Shown here: positions 26,497-35,270 of the stretch, piece after piece
Numbering within the stretch: the stretch's first letter is position 1
Layout: the number at the start of each line of letters is the position of its first letter
Assembly: GCF_041929235.1 (NCBI RefSeq)
Contig: NZ_JBHFNP010000022.1
Span: 92,475 to 156,474 of the forward strand
Length of the DNA: 64,000 bases
Direction of reading: 5' to 3'
From: Microseira sp041929235
GTDB lineage: Bacteria > Cyanobacteriota > Cyanobacteriia > Cyanobacteriales > Aerosakkonemataceae
Translations under genes and position numbers: made by a program
Notes under the pieces: model-generated
Databases searched by the model: none
Told to the model about the DNA's origin: nothing
What the model saw: the letters and a program-made list of their open reading frames with translations, nothing else

Positions 26497-27468
26497 TTAG
26501 CAATTAGCAATTAGCAAGGTATTAATTGTATTTTGCATCTTTTCTCGCAATCTTTGTGCTTGAACGTAATCATTTGAACGATTGCTATCTAAATCAACTG
26601 CTGTTTCTGAGTCTGGTTGAATAAAGTAACGCAGGCGAGTTTTCATTGCCCAAACTCCCATTGATGGAAATAGGATAAAGAAAATCATTAAAGGGGAAAT
26701 TGGCAAGAAAGGCAAGTTTAATCTTTTAGCCAATTTCCGCAAATGCACGGTGAAAGGATGTAAGTATTCATTCCCAATGCAAACAATTGGTAAAATAGGA
26801 ATTTGATAGATATTGCTCAAGCGAATAAAACTCGGATGAAATGTTTCTAGTTGATAGCGGTTTTGCCAAGCTTTACCGGGTCCGCGCAAACCTTCTGGGG
26901 CGTAGAGTAAAATGGTTTTTTGCGCTAATGCTGCTGCAAATTCCTCTTTTTCTGCCCTGACTGCACCCAAAACCTGCGACCATCCAGGTGGTAACCACCA
27001 AATCACCCAAGGATGGTCAAATAATGATACTCCAGCTAGGGGTTGCGTTGCCCATCCTCGTGCTTTTCCTAACAAATAAGCCAATATCATAAAATCCCAG
27101 GGAAAACACATCCCGGCATGGTTCATCGCCACAATTAACGGACCGTTTTGGGGTAAATTTTCCATTTGTTGCAGTTCGGCGCGATAATAATATTGGGCAA
27201 TCGGCGCTAAAACTTCTTCCCGGAAAGCTTGCTGATAATTTGGCTCGAATTTAGCCGTTTCTTGGCGCGGTAAACGACAACCAAGGCGCAACCAACGGAT
27301 TAACAATGCCACATAAAAACCACCGGGAATCAGAAATAGCGGATATTCCAGCCAAGTCCAACCATCGGGGTCGCTATGATAATGTTGCCAGTGGCGGTTA
27401 AATAAAATCAACCACCCTGGAGGATACCACAGGCAAAATCTATCAAACCAGCTAAACCGATAGGACAT
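26497..27468 (-). CDS. Glycerol-phosphate acyltransferase-like (PlsC superfamily) protein
   Basis: 323 residues with an N-terminal membrane-associated part (WYPPGWLILFNRHW). The acyltransferase block is LIVAMNHAGMCFPWDF, where His and Asp are separated by seven residues rather than the usual four. LLYAPEGLRGPGKAW corresponds to the PEG/substrate motif, and ILPIVCIGNEYLHPF follows. A cyanobacterial membrane lipid acylation role is plausible, but the altered first motif leaves activity in question. The C-terminus (NTINTLLIANC) is encoded by a heptamer repeat. Confidence 0.75.
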   Translation of the reverse strand: MSYRFSWFDRFCLWYPPGWLILFNRHWQHYHSDPDGWTWLEYPLFLIPGGFYVALLIRWLRLGCRLPRQETAKFEPNYQQAFREEVLAPIAQYYYRAELQQMENLPQNGPLIVAMNHAGMCFPWDFMILAYLLGKARGWATQPLAGVSLFDHPWVIWWLPPGWSQVLGAVRAEKEEFAAALAQKTILLYAPEGLRGPGKAWQNRYQLETFHPSFIRLSNIYQIPILPIVCIGNEYLHPFTVHLRKLAKRLNLPFLPISPLMIFFILFPSMGVWAMKTRLRYFIQPDSETAVDLDSNRSNDYVQAQRLREKMQNTINTLLIANC

Positions 27469-27598
27469 AGGGAATTTCAGATTTTAGATTTTAGATTTTA
27501 GATTTGGGATTTGGGATTGAATACAATCTGCCATCTAGAATCCGAAATTGGCAATCGATCTAATTACCTATTACCCATTACCCATTACCCATTACCAT

Positions 27599-27925
27599 TC
27601 AAGGAGAAAACATCTCCCAAGATAGATGAACTCTCCGGTTGAGTTTGGCTTCTACAGGTTTTCCACAGCGCAAATGCTGTTCGATGATAACAGGTACGTC
27701 ATTCGGTTTGACTTGCCAATACCAAGTTTCCTCTGGCAGAATTCGCACGGTAGGGCCAGAACTGCACTGACCCTGACAACCGCTGCTTTCTACCTGCACT
27801 CCCGGAATTTTAACAGCACCAAACGCTTCCAGCACCTTGGCGGAGCCGTTTTTTAAGCAAGTTTGGTGCTGACAAACTAACACGCAACGTTCATTAGGTT
27901 CGTGGCAGGGGTTGTTGTTTGCCAT
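27599..27925 (-). CDS. Thioredoxin-like [2Fe-2S] ferredoxin domain protein
   Basis: 108 residues. Cys ligands are in VLVCQHQTCLKNGSAKVLEAF and SSGCQGQCSSGPTVRILPEE, the pattern of the thioredoxin-fold 2Fe-2S ferredoxin family (like the NuoE/HoxE C-terminal domain). Such proteins accept or donate single electrons. It is transcribed away from the aminotransferase gene by only 38 bp, so they might form an operon on the minus strand. Confidence 0.85.
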   Translation of the reverse strand: MANNNPCHEPNERCVLVCQHQTCLKNGSAKVLEAFGAVKIPGVQVESSGCQGQCSSGPTVRILPEETWYWQVKPNDVPVIIEQHLRCGKPVEAKLNRRVHLSWEMFSP

Positions 27926-27963
27926 GAGTTAAGAAATGTTAACGAGCAACGCTGTTTTTATTG

Positions 27964-29163
27964 TTACCCCAAAACTCCTGCCTCTGCCTGATAGCGAATA
28001 TTAGCTTGTTTTAAGCGTTTGAGAGCTTCGCCTAAGCGATCGCACTCTGCAATCAAGCTTACCCGCACGTACCCCTCACCGGCAACGCCAAAGGCATTCC
28101 CAGGGGTCACCACCACACCCGTCTGCTGCAAAACCGACAGAGCAAAATCCGTCGATCCGACACCGGGAGGCGTTGGTACCCATACATACATCGTAGCCTT
28201 GGGTTTGGGAATGCTCCAACCAAGTTGTGCCAATCCATCAATTAAAAAATCCCGCCGCGTGCGATAGCGTTGTTGCACCTGTTGCAAATAACTATCGGGT
28301 AACTGAAGTGCGGTTTCCGCCGCGCATTGCAATGCGGCAAATAAACCGTAATCTAAATTAGTTTTTAACGTCCGCAACCCTTGCACGATGCGGCGGTTAC
28401 CCACAACAAAACCCACGCGCCACCCTGCCATATTGTAAGTTTTGGACATCGTATGAAATTCCACGCCAATATCTTTGGCACCTGGAATTTCTAGCAAGCT
28501 GGTAGGTTGATAACCATCAAATGCCAATTCTGCGTAACACAAGTCGTGAACGAGTAATATTTCATACTTGCGGGCAAAGGCGACAATTTCCTCAAAAAAT
28601 TCGCGGGGGGCGGTGGCGGCGGTAGGATTGCTGGGATAGTTGAAATAGAGTATCTTGGCTTGTTGGGCAACTTCGTCGGGAATTGCCGCTAAATCGATTA
28701 CCCAGTCGTTTTCCGGTTTTAAAATTAAGCTGTGAACCTTGCCGCCAGCGATCGCCGGACCGCGAAAATGGGGAGGATAGGCAGGAGTTGGCACTAAAAT
28801 TACATCCCCTGGGTTGATATAAGCAAGTGCCAGATGGGTTAAACCTTCTTTAGAACCCAATAAAGGCAACGCTTCGCTATCCGGATCGAGTTCAACCTCG
28901 TAGCGACGCTTGTACCAATTAGTTATAGCGCGGCGGAAGCTAGCGGTGCCTTCAAACGGCGGATAACCGTGATTGGCGGGGTTTTTTAGCGCCGCGATCG
29001 CTGCCTCGATCACTGGTTCCGGTGCCGATCCATCCGGGTTGCCCATCCCCAAATCTATTAAATCAAGTCCTTGCTCGCGGGCGCGAGCTTTCAATTCGTC
29101 CAAACGGGCAAATACGTAAGGCGGTAGTGCTTGCAGTCGCTCAGCGGGACTAATCCAATCCAT
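27964..29163 (-). CDS. PLP-dependent class I/II aminotransferase (LL-diaminopimelate or aspartate/alanine aminotransferase type)
   Basis: 399 residues. Fold-type I features: DLGMGNPDGSAPEPV, PTPAYPPHFRG, YFNYPSNPTA and the PLP lysine in HTMSKTYNMAGWRVGF. It is the type annotated in cyanobacteria as LL-diaminopimelate aminotransferase or aspartate aminotransferase, and sequence alone does not separate the substrates. It lies just upstream of the ferredoxin gene on the minus strand. Confidence 0.87.
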   Translation of the reverse strand: MDWISPAERLQALPPYVFARLDELKARAREQGLDLIDLGMGNPDGSAPEPVIEAAIAALKNPANHGYPPFEGTASFRRAITNWYKRRYEVELDPDSEALPLLGSKEGLTHLALAYINPGDVILVPTPAYPPHFRGPAIAGGKVHSLILKPENDWVIDLAAIPDEVAQQAKILYFNYPSNPTAATAPREFFEEIVAFARKYEILLVHDLCYAELAFDGYQPTSLLEIPGAKDIGVEFHTMSKTYNMAGWRVGFVVGNRRIVQGLRTLKTNLDYGLFAALQCAAETALQLPDSYLQQVQQRYRTRRDFLIDGLAQLGWSIPKPKATMYVWVPTPPGVGSTDFALSVLQQTGVVVTPGNAFGVAGEGYVRVSLIAECDRLGEALKRLKQANIRYQAEAGVLG

Positions 29164-29244
29164 TTTATATTTCAGATTTCAGATTTTAGATTTTAGATTG
29201 AAACATGGGTAATTGGTAATTGGTAATTGGTAATTGCTAATTGG

Positions 29245-29470
29245 TCAGGACTTAGGCAACTTCTATATGTAGGGTGCTCTCTTCGCAGTAACGCACCATT
29301 TCCACTATATCTGGAGTTGGCTGCCTAAGTACTGTTGGTAATTTTGACGGGAAAGTTATTGCGGGCAAGTTTTGTTCTAGTTGAACCATTGTCGATCAAA
29401 ATCGCTAACCGGGGCGGGTTTAGTCAAATTGTCTGTTTTTCCCAAATTTTATGGGTAAAACCCGCCCCTA
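29245..29470. repeat. Two adjacent dispersed hairpin repeats (TCAGGACTTA and GGGGCGGGTT families)
   Basis: First element at 29245-29334: TCAGGACTTAGGCA to CTGCCTAAGTACTG, with GTAGGGTG and TAACGCACC inside. Second at 29411-29468: GGGGCGGGTT to AACCCGCCCC, arms of 10 bp. The same two families occur nested at 52.7 kb. No gene is seen in 29164-29476. Confidence 0.8.
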
Positions 29471-29476
29471 CATCTC

Positions 29477-30670
29477 TCACGCGCTCACTTGCTCCTCTAC
29501 TCGCCTGCTTCCCTCCCCGCGTCTCCCCGTCTCCCCGTCTCCCCGTCTCCCCACCCCGGATTCAATCGGCGTTGTGGTAGACACCATTGCTGCCATTAGC
29601 TGTTCGGGTACGACTTTAAACGGTAGGCGGTGGATATCGGAATTAGGATTGCAGGCAATTTCAGCTGCTTGCCGCAATTCTTTTAAGGTAATATTCCCCA
29701 GTGCCAAATCGTCTAAGGTTTGAGGTAAGCCGATTTCGGCATAAAATTTCAACAGTTGCTGTCTGGCAGTTGCTGCTAGTTGATTGCCCTGCACCATTTC
29801 TTCCAATCGCAGTTGCACGAGGATACCGTAGGCGACTTTTTCCCCGTGTAAGGCATCGTGGGCGGCGGGGATATGAGTTAATCCATTATGAACCGCGTGG
29901 GCGGCGACGGTGCGACACTGGGCGCCTCCCAATCCGCCAATCACTCCCGCCAGCAATACCGTTGCATCCACGACTTCGCGCCAAACTTCGCCCCCCGGTT
30001 CTTTAAGGGCATCTGCGGATTTTTGGAACAGGATATCTCGTAAAATTCTGGCTTGTTGTACCGCAGCAATAATCAAAGTTTGCTCTGAAGTGCCGCTGCT
30101 TACCGATGCTTCGTACCACTTCGCCAAAGCATCGCCAATTCCAGCGACTAAGGTACGTTGGGGGGCAGTTTGAATCAAACTGTAATCGAGTACCAGCAAG
30201 TCGGGACAGCGGTCTAAGGGTACGTCGTAGAGGAATGCGCCCTGTGGGGAATAGACGTTAGAAAGCGCGGTCCAAGCGGCACAGGTAGCGCCAGAAGTGG
30301 GGATGGTGACGATGGGTAGGTGGCACTGATGGGCGAGTAATTTAGCGGTATCGAGGGCTTTGCCGCCGCCAACACCGATAATAAAGTCGGCTTGGTGCTG
30401 TTCGATTTGCGATCGCAACATCGCCAAACTATCCTCGCTACAATCTGGACTGTAGGATGCCCAAGCCGCAGACAGTTGTTGGCAGGCAATCGCTGGCTGT
30501 AATCTAGGATGAACGACAGCTAGCGTCCGATCGCCTCCCACCACCAAAGGACGGTTGCCCATGCGGGCAAGATCGACATTCTCCAATGCCAAGTTCCCCC
30601 GTACAACTTGCGCGGGGGCAACGGTCAAAGTCAGCGAACCAGTAGCAGTTAAAGATGACACGTTAGACAA
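29477..30670 (-). CDS. Iron-containing alcohol / glycerol dehydrogenase-family protein
   Basis: 397 residues. Dinucleotide motif IIGVGGGKALDTAKLL, the IPTSGATCAAWTALSNVYS stretch, and metal ligands Asp in GIGDALAKWYE and His residues in VAAHAVHNGL and HDALHGEKVAYG. It matches glycerol-dehydrogenase-type (GldA) members of the iron/zinc-dependent dehydrogenases. The substrate is unknown. The last 25 or so residues (VGRRGDGETGRRGEG...) are encoded by the CCCCGTCTCC tandem repeat at 29519-29556 and are probably a recent extension after loss of the original stop. A second possibility is sn-glycerol-1-phosphate dehydrogenase-like activity. Confidence 0.82.
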   Translation of the reverse strand: MSNVSSLTATGSLTLTVAPAQVVRGNLALENVDLARMGNRPLVVGGDRTLAVVHPRLQPAIACQQLSAAWASYSPDCSEDSLAMLRSQIEQHQADFIIGVGGGKALDTAKLLAHQCHLPIVTIPTSGATCAAWTALSNVYSPQGAFLYDVPLDRCPDLLVLDYSLIQTAPQRTLVAGIGDALAKWYEASVSSGTSEQTLIIAAVQQARILRDILFQKSADALKEPGGEVWREVVDATVLLAGVIGGLGGAQCRTVAAHAVHNGLTHIPAAHDALHGEKVAYGILVQLRLEEMVQGNQLAATARQQLLKFYAEIGLPQTLDDLALGNITLKELRQAAEIACNPNSDIHRLPFKVVPEQLMAAMVSTTTPIESGVGRRGDGETGRRGEGSRRVEEQVSA

Positions 30671-30804
30671 AGTTTAACTGGGACTATAACAATACCATGT
30701 TAGCTGCACAACAACAGACTTTTTGCCAAACAAGATTTCACATCAAGTCCCCCCCATCGTTATCGTATCGGTTCGAGCGGGTTTATCTAGAATGAATTTC
30801 TGGT

Positions 30805-30948
30805 TGTAGGGGCACGGCATAGAATAACTTTTGGTTTATCCCAAAGGTTTTAAAATGCCGTGCCCCTACTACAAACATTTTTGGAGATAACATAACCCGT
30901 TTTAACGGGTTTTAGATGTAGAGACGTTACATGTAACGTCTCTACATC
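30805..30948. repeat. Three hairpins between minus-strand genes, including a 34-bp perfect palindrome
   Basis: GTAGGGGCACGGCAT (30806-30820) pairs with 30855-30869, arms 15 bp. AACCCGTT/AACGGGTT at 30894-30911 has a 2-nt loop. A perfect 34-bp palindrome at 30915-30948 reads TGTAGAGACGTTACATGTA across its middle. They lie downstream of ilvE and could end its transcript. The rest of 30671-30989 shows nothing. Confidence 0.85.
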
Positions 30949-30989
30949 GTGAAATTTATTTCACCGCTCTTTCACCGTTCCCACCCAAT

Positions 30990-31907
30990 CTAATCCTTAA
31001 GCGAAATTGAATAAACCCAACTAGCGTAATTCGGATCGCGGTTTTCTGTAATCGCTGTCAGTTTTTCCCGCAGCTTTTCCGTAATCGGACGGTTATTAGA
31101 GAATTCGTACCCTTCAATCCGTTTTACCGGCGTTATTTTTGCCGCCGTCCCGCTTAAGAAGACCTCATCAGCGATGTACAATTCTGATTTATCCACTGGT
31201 CTTTCTATCGTTTTAATTCCCATATCTTTAGCCAGGGTCAGGATACTATCGCGCGTAATTCCTTCTAAGATATCCTGTTCGAATCCTGGCGTAATCAGTT
31301 GTCCGTTTCGCACCAAAAAGATATTCATTCCCGAAGCTTCGCTGACTTTCCCTTGGGAATTCATTAAAATTGCTTCATCGAATCCCGATTCTACCGCTTC
31401 AGTTTTAGCTAAAGAAGAAGTAATGTAAGCGCCGCTGACTTTTCCTCGTAGCGGTAAACTGCGGTCTTCTTGACGATACCAGGAACTGATGCGACAACTC
31501 ACCCCTTCTGCCGCTAAATAATCTCCTAACTCTAACCCATACACAAAAAAGTCTTTTTCGATTTTATGCAATCTGGGGGCAATTCCCAAATCCGACGTAT
31601 AAACAAAAGGTCTAATATAAAAAGACGTTTTCGGCTGATTTTTTTTCACCCATGTTACTATAATTTCTTCGATTTTTTCCGCTGGTAAATCGTACCGCAG
31701 CAATCTAGCGCTATCGCTTAATCGTTTGCAATGCCGGTCTAATCTAAACAGTAAAATATTGTCTTTATTTTGCGGTTCTGGAATGCCTCGCAATCCGCCA
31801 AACGCTGCTGTTCCGTAATGTAAAGCATGGGTAGCGATCGATATTTTAGCGTCTTCAAAATTCACAAATTGATTTTGAAAGTAAGCGATTGGCAGGAAAT
31901 TGTACAT
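30990..31907 (-). CDS. ilvE: Branched-chain amino acid aminotransferase
   Basis: 305 residues, fold-type IV PLP enzyme. The opening LPIAYFQNQFVNFEDAKISI and HYGTAAFGGLRG are typical of IlvE. The PLP lysine lies in GAYITSSLAKTEAVESGFDEA. SEASGMNIFLVRNGQLITP, GITRDSILTLA and EVFLSGTAAKITPV complete the family pattern. It makes leucine, isoleucine and valine from their keto acids with glutamate. Length normal, monocistronic by spacing. Confidence 0.93.
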   Translation of the reverse strand: MYNFLPIAYFQNQFVNFEDAKISIATHALHYGTAAFGGLRGIPEPQNKDNILLFRLDRHCKRLSDSARLLRYDLPAEKIEEIIVTWVKKNQPKTSFYIRPFVYTSDLGIAPRLHKIEKDFFVYGLELGDYLAAEGVSCRISSWYRQEDRSLPLRGKVSGAYITSSLAKTEAVESGFDEAILMNSQGKVSEASGMNIFLVRNGQLITPGFEQDILEGITRDSILTLAKDMGIKTIERPVDKSELYIADEVFLSGTAAKITPVKRIEGYEFSNNRPITEKLREKLTAITENRDPNYASWVYSISLKD

Positions 31908-31999
31908 GATTGCAGATTTCTGATTTGAGAATAATTGCAGATTTCTGATTTTATATTGCAGATTTTTTACTTGAAAATCTGCAATCTGAAATCTAAAAT

Positions 32000-32512
32000 C
32001 TAAAATTTTGGTATTTGAGCCAACTTTTCCGAATAAATTTCGATATCTAGATTTTGGTCTTCGCGACTGGCGAGACTGCGTTTGACCTGACCCAAATAAA
32101 GTGGTTGAGAAACCCCAGGTTTGGGATGGGTAATAGTACGCGCCCGAATCAGCAATTGAGCGTTGGCAGAACCCGCTCTACCGTAGGAAAATAAGTCACC
32201 GGCAGCTTGGCGGAGGGTAGCATCCAATTCGGATTGAGTAATTTGATTGGGAACGGCGATCGCAGCCAGGGTCGCCCCATTATCATAAATCACCGAGTAG
32301 CGCACTGCACCGGGAATCGCCGTGCGGGTAAACAATCCCAATCCCAAGGCAAACAAACCCGCCGTCAGGACACCCATAAAACTGGTAGCGCCCACCAGCC
32401 GAAAGCGGATACCCCATTTTAAAATAAATCCCATCAGGGTGATGGCAGCGCCGACTAAAGTCAGGATACCCGCCCACTGGGAAGCTTGGAAAAAATCAGT
32501 TGTTGCTGGCAT
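32000..32512 (-). CDS. ycf51: Ycf51-like conserved cyanobacterial/plastid membrane protein
   Basis: 170 residues with two N-terminal membrane helices (about 12-30 and 40-60). It contains QASQWAGILTLVGAA and FMGVLTAGLFALGLGLFTRT, which I recognise as the Ycf51 signature. The family is conserved in cyanobacteria and some plastids but has no established function. The C-terminal 100 residues are soluble and include VKRSLASREDQNLDIEIYSE. Confidence 0.85.
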   Translation of the reverse strand: MPATTDFFQASQWAGILTLVGAAITLMGFILKWGIRFRLVGATSFMGVLTAGLFALGLGLFTRTAIPGAVRYSVIYDNGATLAAIAVPNQITQSELDATLRQAAGDLFSYGRAGSANAQLLIRARTITHPKPGVSQPLYLGQVKRSLASREDQNLDIEIYSEKLAQIPKF

Positions 32513-32559
32513 TGGCGATCTGGCTAATGGCTAATGGATCATGGCGGTGCAAGACAAAA

Positions 32560-32680
32560 CTTACTCAAAGCGAGCATTTCGCGCGCTTTGAGGTTTGCTT
32601 CCTGCAACTGCGGCTCTGAGTCGGATCCTAACCTGTCCACAGGCGTAAATTCCGCGCTTGCCGCACGTACTTAGTCTTTG
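32560..32680 (-). pseudogene. Remnant of a tnpB 3' end
   Basis: On the minus strand the DNA reads CGKRGIYACGQVR and on to a stop. About 120 bp, including CCTGTCCACAGGCGTAAATT, match the remnant at 42.69-42.82 kb. It is the decayed tail of an IS605-family tnpB, with no intact gene. Further right in the same 325-bp gap (32513-32837), CTCGCTCAAA-G-TTTGAGCGAG at 32718-32738 is a near-perfect hairpin. Confidence 0.6.
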
Positions 32681-32837
32681 TCATTATCAGTCAAAAGTTG
32701 TTTGTCCAGCAAGCTTTCTCGCTCAAAGTTTGAGCGAGATTTGATTGCGTTGCGGTGTTTGCTGCATAATTTTGGCGGGAATCCTTTAAATACAAGGGTA
32801 AACTGCCCAATGCCATACTGGGGGTAAAGTACCAACC

Positions 32838-35267
32838 ATGCAAATCAGTCAAATCGCCCGAAAATCCAGATTCGTTCTAGATGGAACGGTACTGATAGCG
32901 TTATTAATTTTACCTGGGATTCACTACAGCCTTGCTATTTTATGCCGAGATCTGTACTTCCAGGATGGTACGACCGCTATTTGGCCTTCAACAGCTGTAT
33001 ATTTGGCGGCAGTGCTGCTGTTGGGATATCGCATCTGGCCTGCTATCCTGGTGAGCGAACTGATTGCCAATCACTTAATTTTTTATCAAAATAATATATT
33101 GTTCGGCACTAGCCAAGCTTTGATTGCTCTGATCGACCCGCTAGTAGCTGGTTTTCTGATTAATCGCTTTACCCTTCGCCGCCCTATCCTGGAGAAAACT
33201 GGAGATGTTTTCCAATTCGTTGTCCTCCTGATGCCGAGTTTGGTGGTTAGTACCACGCTTTGCATTACTAGCTTGTGTTTGGTGGGTAAAATGGCTTGGG
33301 CAGAATATGGTGACAATTGGTGGGGTTGGTACACTGCCACCTATGCCGGTCAACTGATCGTCACCCCAGCGATACTGGCGTGGTTTTCGCCATCAAGAGG
33401 GCAAAAAAGATATAGCTGGGGAAAGTTTAACGAGTTGTTACTGCTGGTGTTATGCGCGATCGCCATCTGTCGAATTGCGTTTTGGGGCGGCTATCCCTTG
33501 GAGTATATCATCATTGCCCTGCTGATCTGGTCGGCGTTTCGGTTTGGGGCGCCCTTATCGACTTTAATGGTGGTGGTGGTGAGTGCGATTGCAATTTATG
33601 GCACTTCCCACGGTTTCGGATCGTTCTACCGTCAGTCAATCAAAGAATCTTTGTTACTTTTGCAATCGTTTATCAGCGTTGTTGCCTTAACCACCTATAT
33701 TTTATGCGCCGCAATTGAAGATAATAGAATAGCTCAAGCCAAACTGAGAAACTCCAAAAATGAATTAGAACTCCGCGTCGAAGAACGCACCGCCGAACTA
33801 AGACAAGCTAAACTTATCGCCGACCAAGCAAACCAAGCCAAAAGCGAATTCCTAGCCAACATGAGTCACGAACTGCGTACCCCCCTTAACGGTATCCTTG
33901 GGTACGCCCAAATTCTGCAAAACTCCCAAAATTTTAGCCAAAAAGAACGCAAAGGCATCGACATTATTTACCAGTGCGGTTCCCACCTGCTCACGCTAAT
34001 TAACGATATCCTAGACCTGTCTAAAATTGAAGCCCGGAAAATGGAACTTTACCCCAAATATTTCCATTTTTCCTCCTTTCTTGACGGGGTAGCAGAAATT
34101 TGCCGCCTCAAAGCCGAGCAAAAAGAAATTGAATTCAACTATCAACCATCCCCTCAACTGCCCTCTGCCATACATGCCGATGAAAAACGCCTGCGTCAAG
34201 TTTTAATTAACCTCTTAGGCAACGCCATTAAATTCACCAACCAAGGAAAAGTAACCTTCAAAATCGAAGTAATAAATCCTGGTTCAAGTGAATCTAAAAT
34301 CTGCCATCTGCCATCTGCAATCTGCCATCCCCTTATTCGCTTTCAAATCGAAGACACTGGCGTTGGCATAAGCGAGGAACAACTCGATAAAATTTTCTTA
34401 CCTTTCGAGCAGGTTGGCAACACAGAAAAGCGGATGGAAGGCACTGGATTGGGATTAGCCATCAGTCAAAAAATTGTATCTTTAATGTCCAGCACAATCT
34501 TTGTAAAAAGTCAACCAGAAAAGGGAAGCATTTTCTGGTTTGAGGTAGAATTACCCCCAGCGTTAAACCTAGAAAGAAATTATAAAAGAATTGAGCAACC
34601 CAGCAGCATTATTGGATTTGAAGGCAAAAAACGCAAAATCTTAATTGTCGATGACCATTGGGAAAATCGCTCGGTTGTGGTTAATTTACTTTTCCCCCTG
34701 GGGTTTGAAGTTTTTGCAGCTAATAACGGTCAAGAAGGGTTAGATAAAGCCAGAGAAATTCAGCCGGATTTAATTATCACCGATTTGAGAATGCCAGTGA
34801 TGGATGGGTTAACGATGACCCAGCATATAAGAGAGTCGCCAAATCTGCAAAATGTAGCGATCGTTGCTTCCTCTGCAAGCGTGTTTGACTACCACCAGCA
34901 ACAAGCTTTGGCAGCAGGTTGTAATGATTTTCTTCCCAAACCTATCCAAGTCGCACAGTTACTAGGGCAATTACAACAACACTTGCAGTTGACCTGGATT
35001 TATCAAACTGAAACTGACTATTCAATCAAGGAAAAATCAGCCGCAGATTTAACCAGTGAAATCCTGTTTCCTCCCGGCGAAGAACTTGTTAAACTGTATC
35101 AAGCCGCTGTGAGGTGCGACGTAAATTTGGTTGAGGCAGAAGCAAAACGCATCAAGCAATTAGACTCTAAATATAAAGCTATTGCCGATAAGTTATTGGC
35201 AAGAGCTGACGAGTTTGACGTAGAAGCGATAGCAGAATTATTAGAACCCTATCTTGCCAGCAACTAA
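32838..35267 (+). CDS. MASE1-domain hybrid sensor histidine kinase
   Basis: 809 residues. Residues of about 10-295 hold eight or so helices of a MASE1 sensor (IWPSTAVYLAAVLLLGYRIWP). A coiled coil (about 300-335) leads to HisKA with ANMSHELRTPLNG, His344, then HATPase_c motifs VLINLLGNAIKFTNQG, IEDTGVGIS and GTGLGLAIS, and a receiver with Asp649 (LIITDLRMP). A loop at residues of about 485-498 (SESKICHLPSAICHPL) is encoded by an ATCTGCCATCTGCC repeat, a transposed intergenic sequence. A sensor with its own receiver usually passes the phosphate on, perhaps to the regulator-kinase encoded 3 bp downstream. Confidence 0.9.
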   Translation: MQISQIARKSRFVLDGTVLIALLILPGIHYSLAILCRDLYFQDGTTAIWPSTAVYLAAVLLLGYRIWPAILVSELIANHLIFYQNNILFGTSQALIALIDPLVAGFLINRFTLRRPILEKTGDVFQFVVLLMPSLVVSTTLCITSLCLVGKMAWAEYGDNWWGWYTATYAGQLIVTPAILAWFSPSRGQKRYSWGKFNELLLLVLCAIAICRIAFWGGYPLEYIIIALLIWSAFRFGAPLSTLMVVVVSAIAIYGTSHGFGSFYRQSIKESLLLLQSFISVVALTTYILCAAIEDNRIAQAKLRNSKNELELRVEERTAELRQAKLIADQANQAKSEFLANMSHELRTPLNGILGYAQILQNSQNFSQKERKGIDIIYQCGSHLLTLINDILDLSKIEARKMELYPKYFHFSSFLDGVAEICRLKAEQKEIEFNYQPSPQLPSAIHADEKRLRQVLINLLGNAIKFTNQGKVTFKIEVINPGSSESKICHLPSAICHPLIRFQIEDTGVGISEEQLDKIFLPFEQVGNTEKRMEGTGLGLAISQKIVSLMSSTIFVKSQPEKGSIFWFEVELPPALNLERNYKRIEQPSSIIGFEGKKRKILIVDDHWENRSVVVNLLFPLGFEVFAANNGQEGLDKAREIQPDLIITDLRMPVMDGLTMTQHIRESPNLQNVAIVASSASVFDYHQQQALAAGCNDFLPKPIQVAQLLGQLQQHLQLTWIYQTETDYSIKEKSAADLTSEILFPPGEELVKLYQAAVRCDVNLVEAEAKRIKQLDSKYKAIADKLLARADEFDVEAIAELLEPYLASN

Positions 35268-35270
35268 CCT

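Noticed and set aside
28019..28267. Antisense frames inside aminotransferase and dehydrogenase genes
   Set aside because: Shadows of GC-rich coding strands with no family resemblance.
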